A stretch of DNA of 64,000 nucleotides from G963662905 sp965230045 (lineage in GTDB: Bacteria; Bacteroidota; Bacteroidia; Bacteroidales; WRLA01): the NCBI GenBank assembly GCA_965230045.1, contig OZ245940.1:3596001-3660000 (forward strand). The letters are read 5' to 3'. Every line of letters begins with the position of its first letter. Within the stretch, counting starts at the first letter, position 1. The translations under genes and the position numbers were made by a program. Under the pieces are notes generated by a model. That model was not told the origin of the DNA and ran no database searches. It saw nothing but the letters and a program-made list of their open reading frames with translations. Of this stretch, positions 10,530 to 18,961 are shown in pieces.

Positions 10530-13298
10530 ATGAACTATAAGGGGAAAGCCATAGAAGTAATTGGGGACAAAGAAGTCTTTGGTAAAAAGATTGCCTGGAT
10601 ACGAATACTAGAAAACAATTCATTCTTACAGGTAAACTACGAAGAATTAGAGTCAGATTCTAATAACTATTCCCTTTCGTATTTGCGTTTCATTGCCGTT
10701 GCTGCTAAAATCAAAGACGAGGTTGCTAAAAAAAACATACTTGCTCCTTATGAAAGTAGTTTAATTCCACTCCCTCACCAGGTATTGGTTTTGGAAAAGG
10801 TAATGCAAAGTATGCAGAACCGTTTTTTATTAGCAGACGAAGTGGGAATGGGGAAAACCATTGAAACAGGTTTGATTTTAAAGGAATTAAAGCTTCGTGG
10901 TGACATTAAACGTGTATTGGTTATTGTGCCTAAGTCTTCAATGATGCAATGGCAAAGCGAATTGAAGGAACATTTCAATGAGGTATTTCACCTTTATGAT
11001 TCCGATATGATTACTTCTATGGCAAGAACCTTTTCTAATATTAATGCCGATGAAGAATTTAATTTTTGGACACAGCATAATCAGATAATTGTTTCAACTG
11101 ATGCACTTAAACCTTTAGAACGTAGGCAAGGTTGGTCGCAAGAACGAGTGGATGAGTATAATAAATATAGGATTGAAGCGGTTTTAGATGCCGATTTTGA
11201 TTTGGTAGTGATTGATGAAGCCCATAAAATGGGAGGAGCATCATCTACGGTGTCTCGCTACATTTTAGCACAAGAACTTTGTAATACAGTAGAAAATGTT
11301 TTGTTATTAACTGCAACTCCCCATAGAGGCAAATCAGACCATTTCAGAAGAATATTACAATTACTCGACCCCGATGCATTTGCCGGTGAAGGATTGCCCG
11401 AAATTGAAGAACTAGAGCCATATGTAATCCGCACAGAAAAAAGATTGGCTGTTGATTACGATGGCAATAAGTTGTTTAATGAACGCCAAACCCACCGTTA
11501 CGATGTAGTGCTTGATATAAACAAGCATCAACGCCAAATGGATTTGTACCAATCGGTAACCGAATATGTTCGGAATGGATTCAATCAAGCCAAACGCACC
11601 AATAACAGTGCTACCGGCTTAATCATGATACTGTTTCAACGATTGGTAAGTAGTTCAACATCTGCCATACTTTCAGCAATGCAAGGTAGATTAGAAAGAC
11701 TTCGATATGGTGATGACAGTTGCATTGAAAACTACCAGGATGAATTTGATGCCAATGAATATGAATACGATGATTTCGTAGATTTCAATGGCAAAAAAAG
11801 TTCAAACTCAGATGGACTCGCTGACGAAAAACACATTCTTGCTGACTTAATTGAAGAAGCTAAAGCTTGTTTGGCTAATGAAACAGATGCAAAAGCAGAA
11901 GCACTACTGAAACAATTCAAAATACTTCAACAAGAAAATGACAATCCCGAATTAAAGATTCTTGTATTCACCGAGTTCCGCTCCACGCAAGCCATGTTAA
12001 AAGGCATTTTTGAAAAGAAAGGTTATACATGTGCAGCGATAAATGGTAGTCAGGATTTAGATGAACGCAAAAGAGCATTAACCAGTTTTAAAAACGAAGC
12101 CCAAATATTGGTTGCAACCGATGCTGCCGGAGAATCTTTGAATATGCAGTTCTGTCACATCATATTTAACTACGATTTGCCCTGGAATCCTATGATGATA
12201 GAGCAACGCATTGGTAGGGTTGACAGGATTGGGCAAAAAAACACCGTGCAAGCATTTAATATGCTCACCAATAATAGTGTTGACTTACGTGTTTATGAAG
12301 TCATTCATGAAAAACTAAACAGCATACTCAACCAGCTTGGTATTGATAAAACCTCCGATGTATTGGATTCCACTATTGAAATGAGGAGTGTAAGTGGACT
12401 ATATTTAAGAAACCTACTTGACCCGGAACACTTTGAATTTGCTGGTGATAGTTGGTTATACGAAATAAAATCCAAACTGCGCAATTTCCAAAGTACCGAG
12501 GGCATATTACCACAGGTTCAGGAGGATGAAATTGACAATAAGAAGGCTGCCGAGATTAAACACAGTCCTCTACCTCAATGGCTAGAGTCCTTGGTGTTAG
12601 AACACTGTAATATTCATGATGGCAATTATTCTAAAAACCTATTAGGCTTTGCCAATATTAAGGTAAATGGAGAGCATAAAAAAGTGGCATTCGACTCCGA
12701 AGTTTCCTTGAATAATCCCGGCGTTGAACACCTAACCTTACAGCATGATTGGGTTCGAAAGATATTAAGTGACATCAGTGCATTCAATGTGTCAAAAGGT
12801 ATCCCCTCTTTAGTATTCAATAATGACGAAGAAACACCAGGATTTTTCAGTTTATGGCAAATCACAGCTCACAACCATTTTGAAAGCATTACTCATTACC
12901 AAGCCTTTTTTATAGCTGACAATGGGAAACATTATTCAGCCTATGCCAACGATTTATGGAGCAGAATGATTACTGGTATTAAAGATGCTGTTCTTACTCA
13001 AACTAATTCTTCAGGAGGTATTGATATTGAGAAGGAGCTTGAAAATGATTTATACACTGCCTTTCAGAATTTAGAAGCAACGGTTTCCGGTAAAATGAAT
13101 AAGAAAAAGGAAAATCGAATAAATTCATACAACTACCAAAAGTCAAGAATTGAGAAAATTGGAATTAAGAACATCCGTCAATCCAAAATGAACAGACTTG
13201 AAAAAGAGCATGAATTGTGGTTGAAAGAATTTCGATTAAATCAACAGGTTATTCCTGACCTACAACAATTATTAACGGTACGAATTAATGGCAAATAA
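10530..13298 (+). CDS. brxHII: SNF2/DEAH helicase of the BREX operon (BrxH-like)
   Basis: This is a 922-aa superfamily 2 helicase/translocase. Motif I is DEVGMGKT at residues 103-110, motif II DEAH at 229-232, motif III TATPHRG follows, and the C-terminal lobe has the SNF2-type motif VI QRIGRVDRIGQ at 559-569. The last 250 residues include a charged, helical tail. Helicases of this form between methyltransferase and PglZ genes are the BrxHII component of type III BREX; DISARM uses a related helicase, but its other hallmark genes (DUF1998 helicase partner, phospholipase D) are absent. Its stop (13296-13298) overlaps the PglZ start by 11 nt. Confidence 0.86.
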   Translation: MNYKGKAIEVIGDKEVFGKKIAWIRILENNSFLQVNYEELESDSNNYSLSYLRFIAVAAKIKDEVAKKNILAPYESSLIPLPHQVLVLEKVMQSMQNRFLLADEVGMGKTIETGLILKELKLRGDIKRVLVIVPKSSMMQWQSELKEHFNEVFHLYDSDMITSMARTFSNINADEEFNFWTQHNQIIVSTDALKPLERRQGWSQERVDEYNKYRIEAVLDADFDLVVIDEAHKMGGASSTVSRYILAQELCNTVENVLLLTATPHRGKSDHFRRILQLLDPDAFAGEGLPEIEELEPYVIRTEKRLAVDYDGNKLFNERQTHRYDVVLDINKHQRQMDLYQSVTEYVRNGFNQAKRTNNSATGLIMILFQRLVSSSTSAILSAMQGRLERLRYGDDSCIENYQDEFDANEYEYDDFVDFNGKKSSNSDGLADEKHILADLIEEAKACLANETDAKAEALLKQFKILQQENDNPELKILVFTEFRSTQAMLKGIFEKKGYTCAAINGSQDLDERKRALTSFKNEAQILVATDAAGESLNMQFCHIIFNYDLPWNPMMIEQRIGRVDRIGQKNTVQAFNMLTNNSVDLRVYEVIHEKLNSILNQLGIDKTSDVLDSTIEMRSVSGLYLRNLLDPEHFEFAGDSWLYEIKSKLRNFQSTEGILPQVQEDEIDNKKAAEIKHSPLPQWLESLVLEHCNIHDGNYSKNLLGFANIKVNGEHKKVAFDSEVSLNNPGVEHLTLQHDWVRKILSDISAFNVSKGIPSLVFNNDEETPGFFSLWQITAHNHFESITHYQAFFIADNGKHYSAYANDLWSRMITGIKDAVLTQTNSSGGIDIEKELENDLYTAFQNLEATVSGKMNKKKENRINSYNYQKSRIEKIGIKNIRQSKMNRLEKEHELWLKEFRLNQQVIPDLQQLLTVRINGK

Positions 13299-14739
13299 AC
13301 TCATACATAGCATATCAACTAACTTAAAGTCTCAATCAGCAAATGTATTGTTGGTCGAGAACAACGATAAGTTTCTTTTTCGAGAAGATGTGATTTTGGC
13401 ATTGTCTGAAGAAGGAATTAAAATATCTACAGGCTCAGCTTTAAAACAACGTATCGACTTTGAATTAAGAGACGATGAACTTTTATTGGTATTGCTTAGC
13501 GCCAATCAGCGAAATTATCTGGAAGATATAAAAAACAAGTCTTTACCTTATGAGTTTTTCCTGGATAAGTATTTAGGTAGTTATCACATTCCAAGTATAA
13601 TTGATGCAGACTTGCGAGCATTGGAGGTTTTGATGGAACGAAGTCATTTGGTGAAGCTATCAAAACAGGAAACCATTGTAGCATTAAACAACGCAGAACC
13701 TACATATACAACAAGCAACTTTAATCTTAAGCAGTTTGAAAATAATTTAGAAACAGAATTAAATCAGGAAAATGTAGATTGGGGAAAGATATTGCAATTA
13801 ATTTCAGAAGCTTTAACAAATACGATTGCCAGTGATAATTATGAAGCCGTTGTTAGGTCAATTAACAAGGTTAATGATGCCTTCCAGTTAAATTTAGCAG
13901 CAAACTATCCTCAACTAAAAAATTCAAGTGCCGTAAAAAGCCCAAAAATTGTTTCAAAGATTCTAGAATATATCGACTTTAATTATCGAGATGATAAGGT
14001 GGCTTTAATTGTTGTTGATGGATTGAGTTGGTGGCAATACGATTTGTTTAGAAAAAAAATCGCAGGTTCAAAAAAAGAAAGTCATGTTTATTCCTGGCTT
14101 CCATCAATTACACAATTATCTAGACAAGCCATATTTAAAGGTGATGCACCTTTAAGGTCTTACAGGCAAAACCCTACTAACGAAGCAAAACTTTGGCTAA
14201 ACTATTGGAAAGCTAAAGGTTTAAATGACTTTGAGATAAGGTATAATCATGAAAAAATTGATTTAAATAATTTATCTCCTCTAAAGCGATTTGCATTGGT
14301 TTTTAAAGATTTGGACGATTATATGCATAGTTCAAAAGATTTCACTGATTTATTAAAGCTAACCGAAAACTGGATTGTTAGGTCTAAAATCATTGAAGTA
14401 ATCGACCAACTTTTAAAAGCAAATTTTAAGGTTTTCATTACGTCCGACCACGGAAACATACATGCAAAGGGTTGGCGAAGTTTAAAAGGACGAGAGAAAC
14501 TTGGCACGAATAAGTCAGGTAGTCGTAGCGAAAGACACATTGAATATTCAGAACAATGGTTAAAAGAAGATTTACTATCCAATAATCCTGATTTGAATGA
14601 CTCGGTAGTGCAGGAAGAACAAGCCATCTATTTTAAAAACAACTACAGCTTTTCATCAAAAGAAAGCCTGGTTACGCATGGTGGTTCGCATATTTTAGAA
14701 GTATTAGTTCCATTTATAGAAATTAGCAATGACAAATAA
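13288..14739 (+). CDS. pglZ: PglZ-domain protein (alkaline-phosphatase fold), short form
   Basis: This is a 483-aa protein. The PglZ domain is visible as LIVVDGLSWW (D244) and TSDHGN (D387, H388), with a distal THGGSHILE (H464). This D...DH...H set is the metal-binding pattern of the alkaline-phosphatase superfamily. PglZ is one of the two near-universal BREX genes. Many BREX PglZ proteins are 700-850 aa, so this copy is short, mostly an N-terminal segment plus the PglZ domain. It is translationally coupled at both ends by 11-nt overlaps. Whether it hydrolyses a phosphodiester or nucleotide in this system is unknown. Confidence 0.86.
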   Translation: MANKLIHSISTNLKSQSANVLLVENNDKFLFREDVILALSEEGIKISTGSALKQRIDFELRDDELLLVLLSANQRNYLEDIKNKSLPYEFFLDKYLGSYHIPSIIDADLRALEVLMERSHLVKLSKQETIVALNNAEPTYTTSNFNLKQFENNLETELNQENVDWGKILQLISEALTNTIASDNYEAVVRSINKVNDAFQLNLAANYPQLKNSSAVKSPKIVSKILEYIDFNYRDDKVALIVVDGLSWWQYDLFRKKIAGSKKESHVYSWLPSITQLSRQAIFKGDAPLRSYRQNPTNEAKLWLNYWKAKGLNDFEIRYNHEKIDLNNLSPLKRFALVFKDLDDYMHSSKDFTDLLKLTENWIVRSKIIEVIDQLLKANFKVFITSDHGNIHAKGWRSLKGREKLGTNKSGSRSERHIEYSEQWLKEDLLSNNPDLNDSVVQEEQAIYFKNNYSFSSKESLVTHGGSHILEVLVPFIEISNDK

Positions 14740-15349
14740 ATCAATTGATATCAACCAGCGTATTCCTTTGGAAACGCTTCACGTAGCATTAGAAAGTTAT
14801 CTGAATGACACGTATTCAGATGAATATATTTTAGAGCAATTAAGGCTTCATTTCAAAGGAGAGAATAGGCTTAAAAAATCGCTTCGTATTGTTAAAAAGG
14901 TAACCACCACCAGTCCACTAATTAATTATATTGAATCCCATAAAAAAGAAATTCTATCCGCATTAAAATCTAACACTGAGCGTAATATAATTTTAATATC
15001 CCTATTAAATAGCGCATTTGTTTTTTCCTTTGACTTATTATTTATCTTAGGCAAATTATTCAAAGCCCAGGATTTAATTAATCGTGATGCCTTAACAAGA
15101 GAAATTTCAAAGCTATATGGAGGTAACAGAGCTTTACCCAATGCAATTGATAGTGTAATACCTATGTTTCTTCAAGCAAGCTTATTCACCCGCCCTAAAC
15201 CCGGCTTCTACTTATTCGTAAAAAAAATAACAATCCAAAACAATATTACACTCGACCTATTTAAAGAATCTTATATTATTAATAGCTCGTTTCAAATGGC
15301 ACCGAACAACATACTATCAAATCCATATTTTATTTTCATAAACACATAA
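14729..15349 (+). CDS. Small last gene of the BREX-like operon, in the BrxA position
   Basis: This is a 206-aa predicted cytoplasmic protein with no motif I recognise. It has a basic N-terminal half and a helical middle (residues 80-130), then an alternating hydrophobic C-terminus. It overlaps the pglZ stop by 11 nt, so it belongs to the operon. In type III BREX the last gene is brxA (DUF1819, a DNA-binding protein of about 200 aa), which fits by place and size. I cannot recognise the DUF1819 pattern in the sequence, so the identity is open. A TA-rich region without obvious terminator follows. Confidence 0.7.
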   Translation: MTNKSIDINQRIPLETLHVALESYLNDTYSDEYILEQLRLHFKGENRLKKSLRIVKKVTTTSPLINYIESHKKEILSALKSNTERNIILISLLNSAFVFSFDLLFILGKLFKAQDLINRDALTREISKLYGGNRALPNAIDSVIPMFLQASLFTRPKPGFYLFVKKITIQNNITLDLFKESYIINSSFQMAPNNILSNPYFIFINT

Positions 15350-15370
15350 TATTTCAATCTATTTTATCCT

Positions 15371-15450
15371 AAATAGGACTTAGGAAATATAGGATTTATA
15401 GGAAACTAACCTCCAAATCCTACGTTTCCTACATTTCCTACTTCCTATTT
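15371..15450. repeat. TAGGA-rich imperfect inverted repeat downstream of the defence operon
   Basis: Repeated TAGGA units on the plus strand (15371-15407) are followed by TCCTA units (15415-15450), which together can fold as an imperfect hairpin. The core AGGATTTATAGGAAACT at 15391-15407 recurs with one mismatch at 16654-16670. The pair flanks the leucine-rich-repeat gene. It could be a terminator-like structure or the boundary of an inserted segment. The remaining bases between 15450 and 15619 hold nothing I can identify. Confidence 0.6.
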
Positions 15451-15619
15451 CAGTTTATCTATGCCAACAACTCAAAAAAGAATACGGTACTGATCTTATT
15501 TCCTTATCGTAAAAGAACACCGTTTATAATCCCTATTTGATAATCTTGTAGGTAATTATTTCAAGTCAGTTCTTTACTCAATTGCTAGAAGTATTCTATC
15601 TAAGACTTTATTAAGCGTT

Positions 15620-16270
15620 CTAATAATCAAATCCTAATAAAGTTTTCCCTGTACTTTGATATTCTTTCGCCTTTTCTATCAATTCCTTTGTAGGCTCGAA
15701 GCTGGAGTATGCGAAGTTTATATATCCTATTTCTGGCAATAAAAAAAGTTCAGGCGAAAGATATTCAATGGGAGCTCTCCATAAATTAAAAGCCTTCAAT
15801 TTTTGAAGTCGTTTTATATCATCAGGTACTACTTCTATTTTAGTGGCATACTCGAAATTCAGCGTCCTCAGTTCTGTCATTTCAAAAATTTCATGGGGTA
15901 TTTCCTGTAGGCTTTCATTTCGGAAATTTAGGTATTCAAGTGTCATCATTTTACGAACAAAACCAGGTAATCGTTCCAGGTTTGAATTAATAAACTCTAT
16001 AGATGTTATTTTTGATGTATGCAAAAAATCCTCTCTCAGTTCCTGAACAACACTTAATGCATATGATCCGTTTATCTGCAATCCTGTTAAATTGGGCACA
16101 TTAAGTTTTGCTCCTCTAATATTCAATGAATAGTTCTGATTATAGGACATTATTACCAAAGCCTCTAATTCTGTATAAGCTCTATCCAAAAACACGTAAT
16201 TGATCTTTTCATTTTCATCAATATCTCCGATCATAATTAATTGCTCATCCACAAGCTCTATTGTTCTCAT
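15620..16270 (-). CDS. Leucine-rich-repeat protein, cytoplasmic
   Basis: This is a 216-aa protein with no signal peptide. From about residue 85 to 200 it shows four or five leucine-rich repeats of the LxxLxxLPxxhxxhxxLxxLxhxx type (for example LERLPGFVRKMMTLEYLNF, then LQEIPHEIFEMTELRTLNF). Such repeats make a curved protein-binding scaffold. The N-terminal 80 residues are not repeated. The gene is convergent to the defence operon and lies between two related 17-nt repeats (15391 and 16654), so it may be a separate insertion. No function can be assigned; an accessory interaction role is possible. Confidence 0.72.
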   Translation of the reverse strand: MRTIELVDEQLIMIGDIDENEKINYVFLDRAYTELEALVIMSYNQNYSLNIRGAKLNVPNLTGLQINGSYALSVVQELREDFLHTSKITSIEFINSNLERLPGFVRKMMTLEYLNFRNESLQEIPHEIFEMTELRTLNFEYATKIEVVPDDIKRLQKLKAFNLWRAPIEYLSPELFLLPEIGYINFAYSSFEPTKELIEKAKEYQSTGKTLLGFDY

Positions 16271-16780
16271 AATCTTACTTTATTCATTGTCACCAATAAC
16301 TTGAAGCAATGGTTGCTCCCCTTAATGGATATTCCTTGTACTGCTGTTATTTGCAACTGGTTTAAATTCAATTTAACTGCTCCAATTATTCGTTTCAATT
16401 AGCTGCTTATCTATGTCCTCAGCTTTCTCATCTTAACCAGTCTCTACTAGCATAATGAGCCATAACCTATTCCGTAAGCATTTCTTTGTTTTCCTACAAA
16501 TATAATTATTCTTTTCTAAAAATACTGGTATTCTTTCCGCATTCCAGTTCCCTTTTCCATCTATCCGGTGTTAAGTACATGCACCTTAATCCCATCTATT
16601 AGTTACTCCAATATTCATGGCTCAAAAACGCTCTATAAACCAAAATAGGACATAGGATTTGTAGGAAACTCAGGAAACTCTCGTGCACTTCCTCCTCCCT
16701 TTCATTTCCAAATAAAACACACTCTATCTTCTGTAATCATTTCCATTTCATTGTTTTTCAATATATTAGTGTATTAATCC
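16271..16780. other. AT-rich gene-free stretch with second TAGGA repeat
   Basis: No convincing gene is present on either strand. It contains the second copy of the TAGGA repeat core (16654-16670, AGGATTTGTAGGAAACT). The promoter of the minus-strand leucine-rich-repeat gene should lie near its left end. Confidence 0.5.
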
Positions 16781-17600
16781 CAGCGCAAAAGCCCGTGCCT
16801 CCAGCAGCTTCATTCCGTTCGTACCTCTCTTCATTCCGCAGCTTCCTGCACCGCACAGCAAGAGCAGTCCTTCTTTCCATTCCGTTACTCTCCATTCCAA
16901 TCCGTCCTGCACTTGCTTTTTGCCATCGCACTTATCCAACGCAGGAAAAGCGGTGTTCGTCCGCCTCCTTCGGCAAGTACAGCGCCAGCCTGTTTTGCAC
17001 TTTTTTATAATTGTTTATTTCTAAGGCATAAAAAAGAGCCAAACACCCTACGGGTTCGCTATCGCTCAGGCTGTCACAGTACTTGCAGCTCAGTCGTTGT
17101 CCTCACTTGCAGCCTACTCTGTCCTGCAAGGAGCTTCATCCCTTCCACATTTTTTCCGTTCAGAGCTTCGTAAACTCAACTACTTCTCTCCAAAAATATT
17201 CCAGTACTTCAGCCCCTTGCAGTCCACCGGCTGCTATAGTTTAGCTCGCCTGCGGGTCGCTTCGGGCTGCGGCTATATTATTTTATTTGCCTCCGCTGCG
17301 CTCTGGCTATTAAAGCGGTAGCCTTGTGTAGCTTCGTTCAGCAAAAAGTTTTTTGTCCTAAAAAAATTACAAAAAACTTTTTGCTTCTCTCCGCACATAG
17401 CTGCAAAAGGTTCTCATTCTTCAAACCACTTTTTGCACCACCCTTGCTCCACTCGCAGGCGGCTCGCAAAGCTTGTCCAGTGTCTGCAACCCGTTCCGCA
17501 AGCTCCACTCATTGCATCCCCTGTCCAGCCGCTGGCTCAAGGCTGTTTTTCCTGCGTGGAATCCCATCCCTATAAATCATCCAAAAAGTATATACTACAT
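16780..17600. other. GC-rich, strand-biased, apparently non-coding block with strong hairpin
   Basis: The base composition changes sharply: the plus strand is C/T rich and the minus strand A/G rich, with many GC-rich short words. Open frames are all under 90 codons, are overlapping and look like chance translations. A perfect 17-bp inverted repeat with a 12-nt loop is at 17340-17356 / 17369-17385. The composition resembles structured non-coding DNA or RNA more than a decayed gene. Its role and direction of transcription are unknown. Confidence 0.55.
17340..17385. repeat. Perfect 17-bp inverted repeat, 12-nt loop
   Basis: AGCAAAAAGTTTTTTGT (17340-17356) is the exact reverse complement of 17369-17385. 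The arms are rich in A/T with G/C at the ends, and no long U-run follows on either side. It may be a bidirectional terminator or an RNA stem inside the GC-rich block. Confidence 0.8.
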
Positions 17601-17671
17601 TCTAAATCTTTCATTTTTAAGCCACATCAATAAAAAATATTTATACCTTTATAGCTCAAAATCAGTGAACC

Positions 17672-18628
17672 ATGCCTAAAATTTCAGACCCCCTACCACA
17701 ATTTGTATCAGATGATATTAACTTGCTCAACACTCATCTTGATACAGAAATCCCACCGAAAACAGAAAACAATCTTTTAATTTCTACCTGGAATATCCGT
17801 GCCTTTGGCAATCTAACTCCCAAATGGGTTTCAGGAAAAAAAGACAGTCCTAAACGTGACCTGCAATCACTACTGAGCATTATCCAAATCGTTCAACGTT
17901 TTGATATAATTGCCGTGCAGGAAGTCAAAGGAAATATAAAATGCCTCCGTGAAACCATGAAATACCTTGGCACAAACTGGAGCTTCCTTATGACCGATGT
18001 CACCAAAGGCAATGCAGGTAATGCCGAAAGACTCGCTTTCATATTCAACAATACAAAAGTTAAACTCTCAGGTTTAGCCTGCGAAATCGTCGTTCCCGAT
18101 GAGCAATTAAAGAAGAATATATCCATCAACGCACTTGATCGTCAATTTGCTCGTACACCCTATGCTGTAGGTTTTAAGTTCAAGAACAAGACCTTTGTCC
18201 TGCTCACACTTCATGTTCTTTACGGGGATAATTCCGAAGACCGTATCCCCGAATTAAAAGCTATTGCAGAATGGATGTACACTTGGGCTAAACAACTTAA
18301 AAGATGGAATCAAAGCCTAATAATCCTCGGTGACTTCAATATCGAACGCACAAATGACAAAGCCTACGATGCGTTCACTTCAAAAAAACTATACATCCCA
18401 AAAGATATTCGCTCGCTCCCAAAAACAATCTTTAAAGAACTCAAACACTACGATCAGATAGGCTGGTATAAAAATAGTCGTTCAAAATCCCAAATTTCAT
18501 TAAGCTATTCTCGTGGAGGCATATTTAATTTTAAAAACAAAGTCCTTCCCACCAGAGGTTTAACCCTAAGCAGACTATCTTTTAGAATATCTGACCATTT
18601 CCCTCTATGGTGTGAATTCTATGCTTAA
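17672..18628 (+). CDS. Endonuclease/exonuclease/phosphatase (EEP) family protein
   Basis: This is a 318-aa protein with the EEP (DNase I-like) fold. Visible catalytic positions are N41 in TWNIRAF, E84 in AVQEVK, the LHV...GD segment, GDFNIE, and the terminal SDHFPLW with D308 and H309. The family cuts phosphodiester bonds in DNA, RNA or small phosphates with a divalent metal. There is no signal peptide, so it is probably intracellular. The gene stands alone between the GC-rich block and an attC-like folded site, an arrangement reminiscent of an integron cassette. A TATACCTTTA box just upstream only partly matches a Bacteroidota promoter. A nuclease in a defence island may itself act in defence; that is inference. 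Confidence 0.85.
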   Translation: MPKISDPLPQFVSDDINLLNTHLDTEIPPKTENNLLISTWNIRAFGNLTPKWVSGKKDSPKRDLQSLLSIIQIVQRFDIIAVQEVKGNIKCLRETMKYLGTNWSFLMTDVTKGNAGNAERLAFIFNNTKVKLSGLACEIVVPDEQLKKNISINALDRQFARTPYAVGFKFKNKTFVLLTLHVLYGDNSEDRIPELKAIAEWMYTWAKQLKRWNQSLIILGDFNIERTNDKAYDAFTSKKLYIPKDIRSLPKTIFKELKHYDQIGWYKNSRSKSQISLSYSRGGIFNFKNKVLPTRGLTLSRLSFRISDHFPLWCEFYA

Positions 18629-18640
18629 CTAATAATTTCG

Positions 18641-18780
18641 TAATTGAACGCTTATGCAAATATAAGCCTCGGCGCTGAAAACTGTCAAAAGACTACGGCA
18701 TAAAGCCGCTGCGCTTTTTATTCCGTTTCCTTTTGCCCGTTTCAGCACCTCATCTAAGAAGTTGCCTAAGCGTTCAATTA
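18641..18780 (+). repeat. attC-like folded recombination site behind the EEP nuclease gene
   Basis: The outer arms TAATTGAACGCTTATGCAA (18641-18659) and TTGCCTAAGCGTTCAATTA (18762-18780) pair at 18 of 19 positions. An inner pair, GCGCTGAAAACTGTCAAAA near 18672-18690 and TTTTGCCCGTTTCAGCAC at 18731-18748, pairs with a bulge. Two nested box pairs with a spacer and a variable tip are the layout of integron attC sites (R''L''...L'R'). The right end has GCGTTCAAT where GCGTTRRRY-like is expected. No integrase gene is in the window, so the call is by structure only. Confidence 0.5.
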
Positions 18781-18961
18781 AGCCATTCTATGTCAATATC
18801 CTTTTTCCTCAAAAAGTCTATACACTAAGGGAATAATGTAAAAATAATATTTTCCCACCTTCATAATATACCATATTGCAGAATAAAGCCGGGAAATGAC
18901 CATACCAAGTCCTGGTCAAGTCCAGACTAAATTATTAATTAACCCTAAAAAATAAAACAAA

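Noticed and set aside
37..15349. DISARM instead of BREX
   Set aside because: A helicase and methyltransferase are shared, but the DUF1998 and phospholipase D components are absent and a PglZ and a BrxC-like ATPase are present.
15590..15625. A second attC-like site (TAAGCGTTCTAATA) downstream of the defence operon
   Set aside because: No matching left arm with complementary GAACGC-type box was found upstream within 200 nt.
16795..17679. Short overlapping ORFs in the GC-rich block (60-86 codons)
   Set aside because: They overlap each other in several frames, have biased Ser/Cys/Pro-rich translations, no promoter or start context and no recognisable domain.
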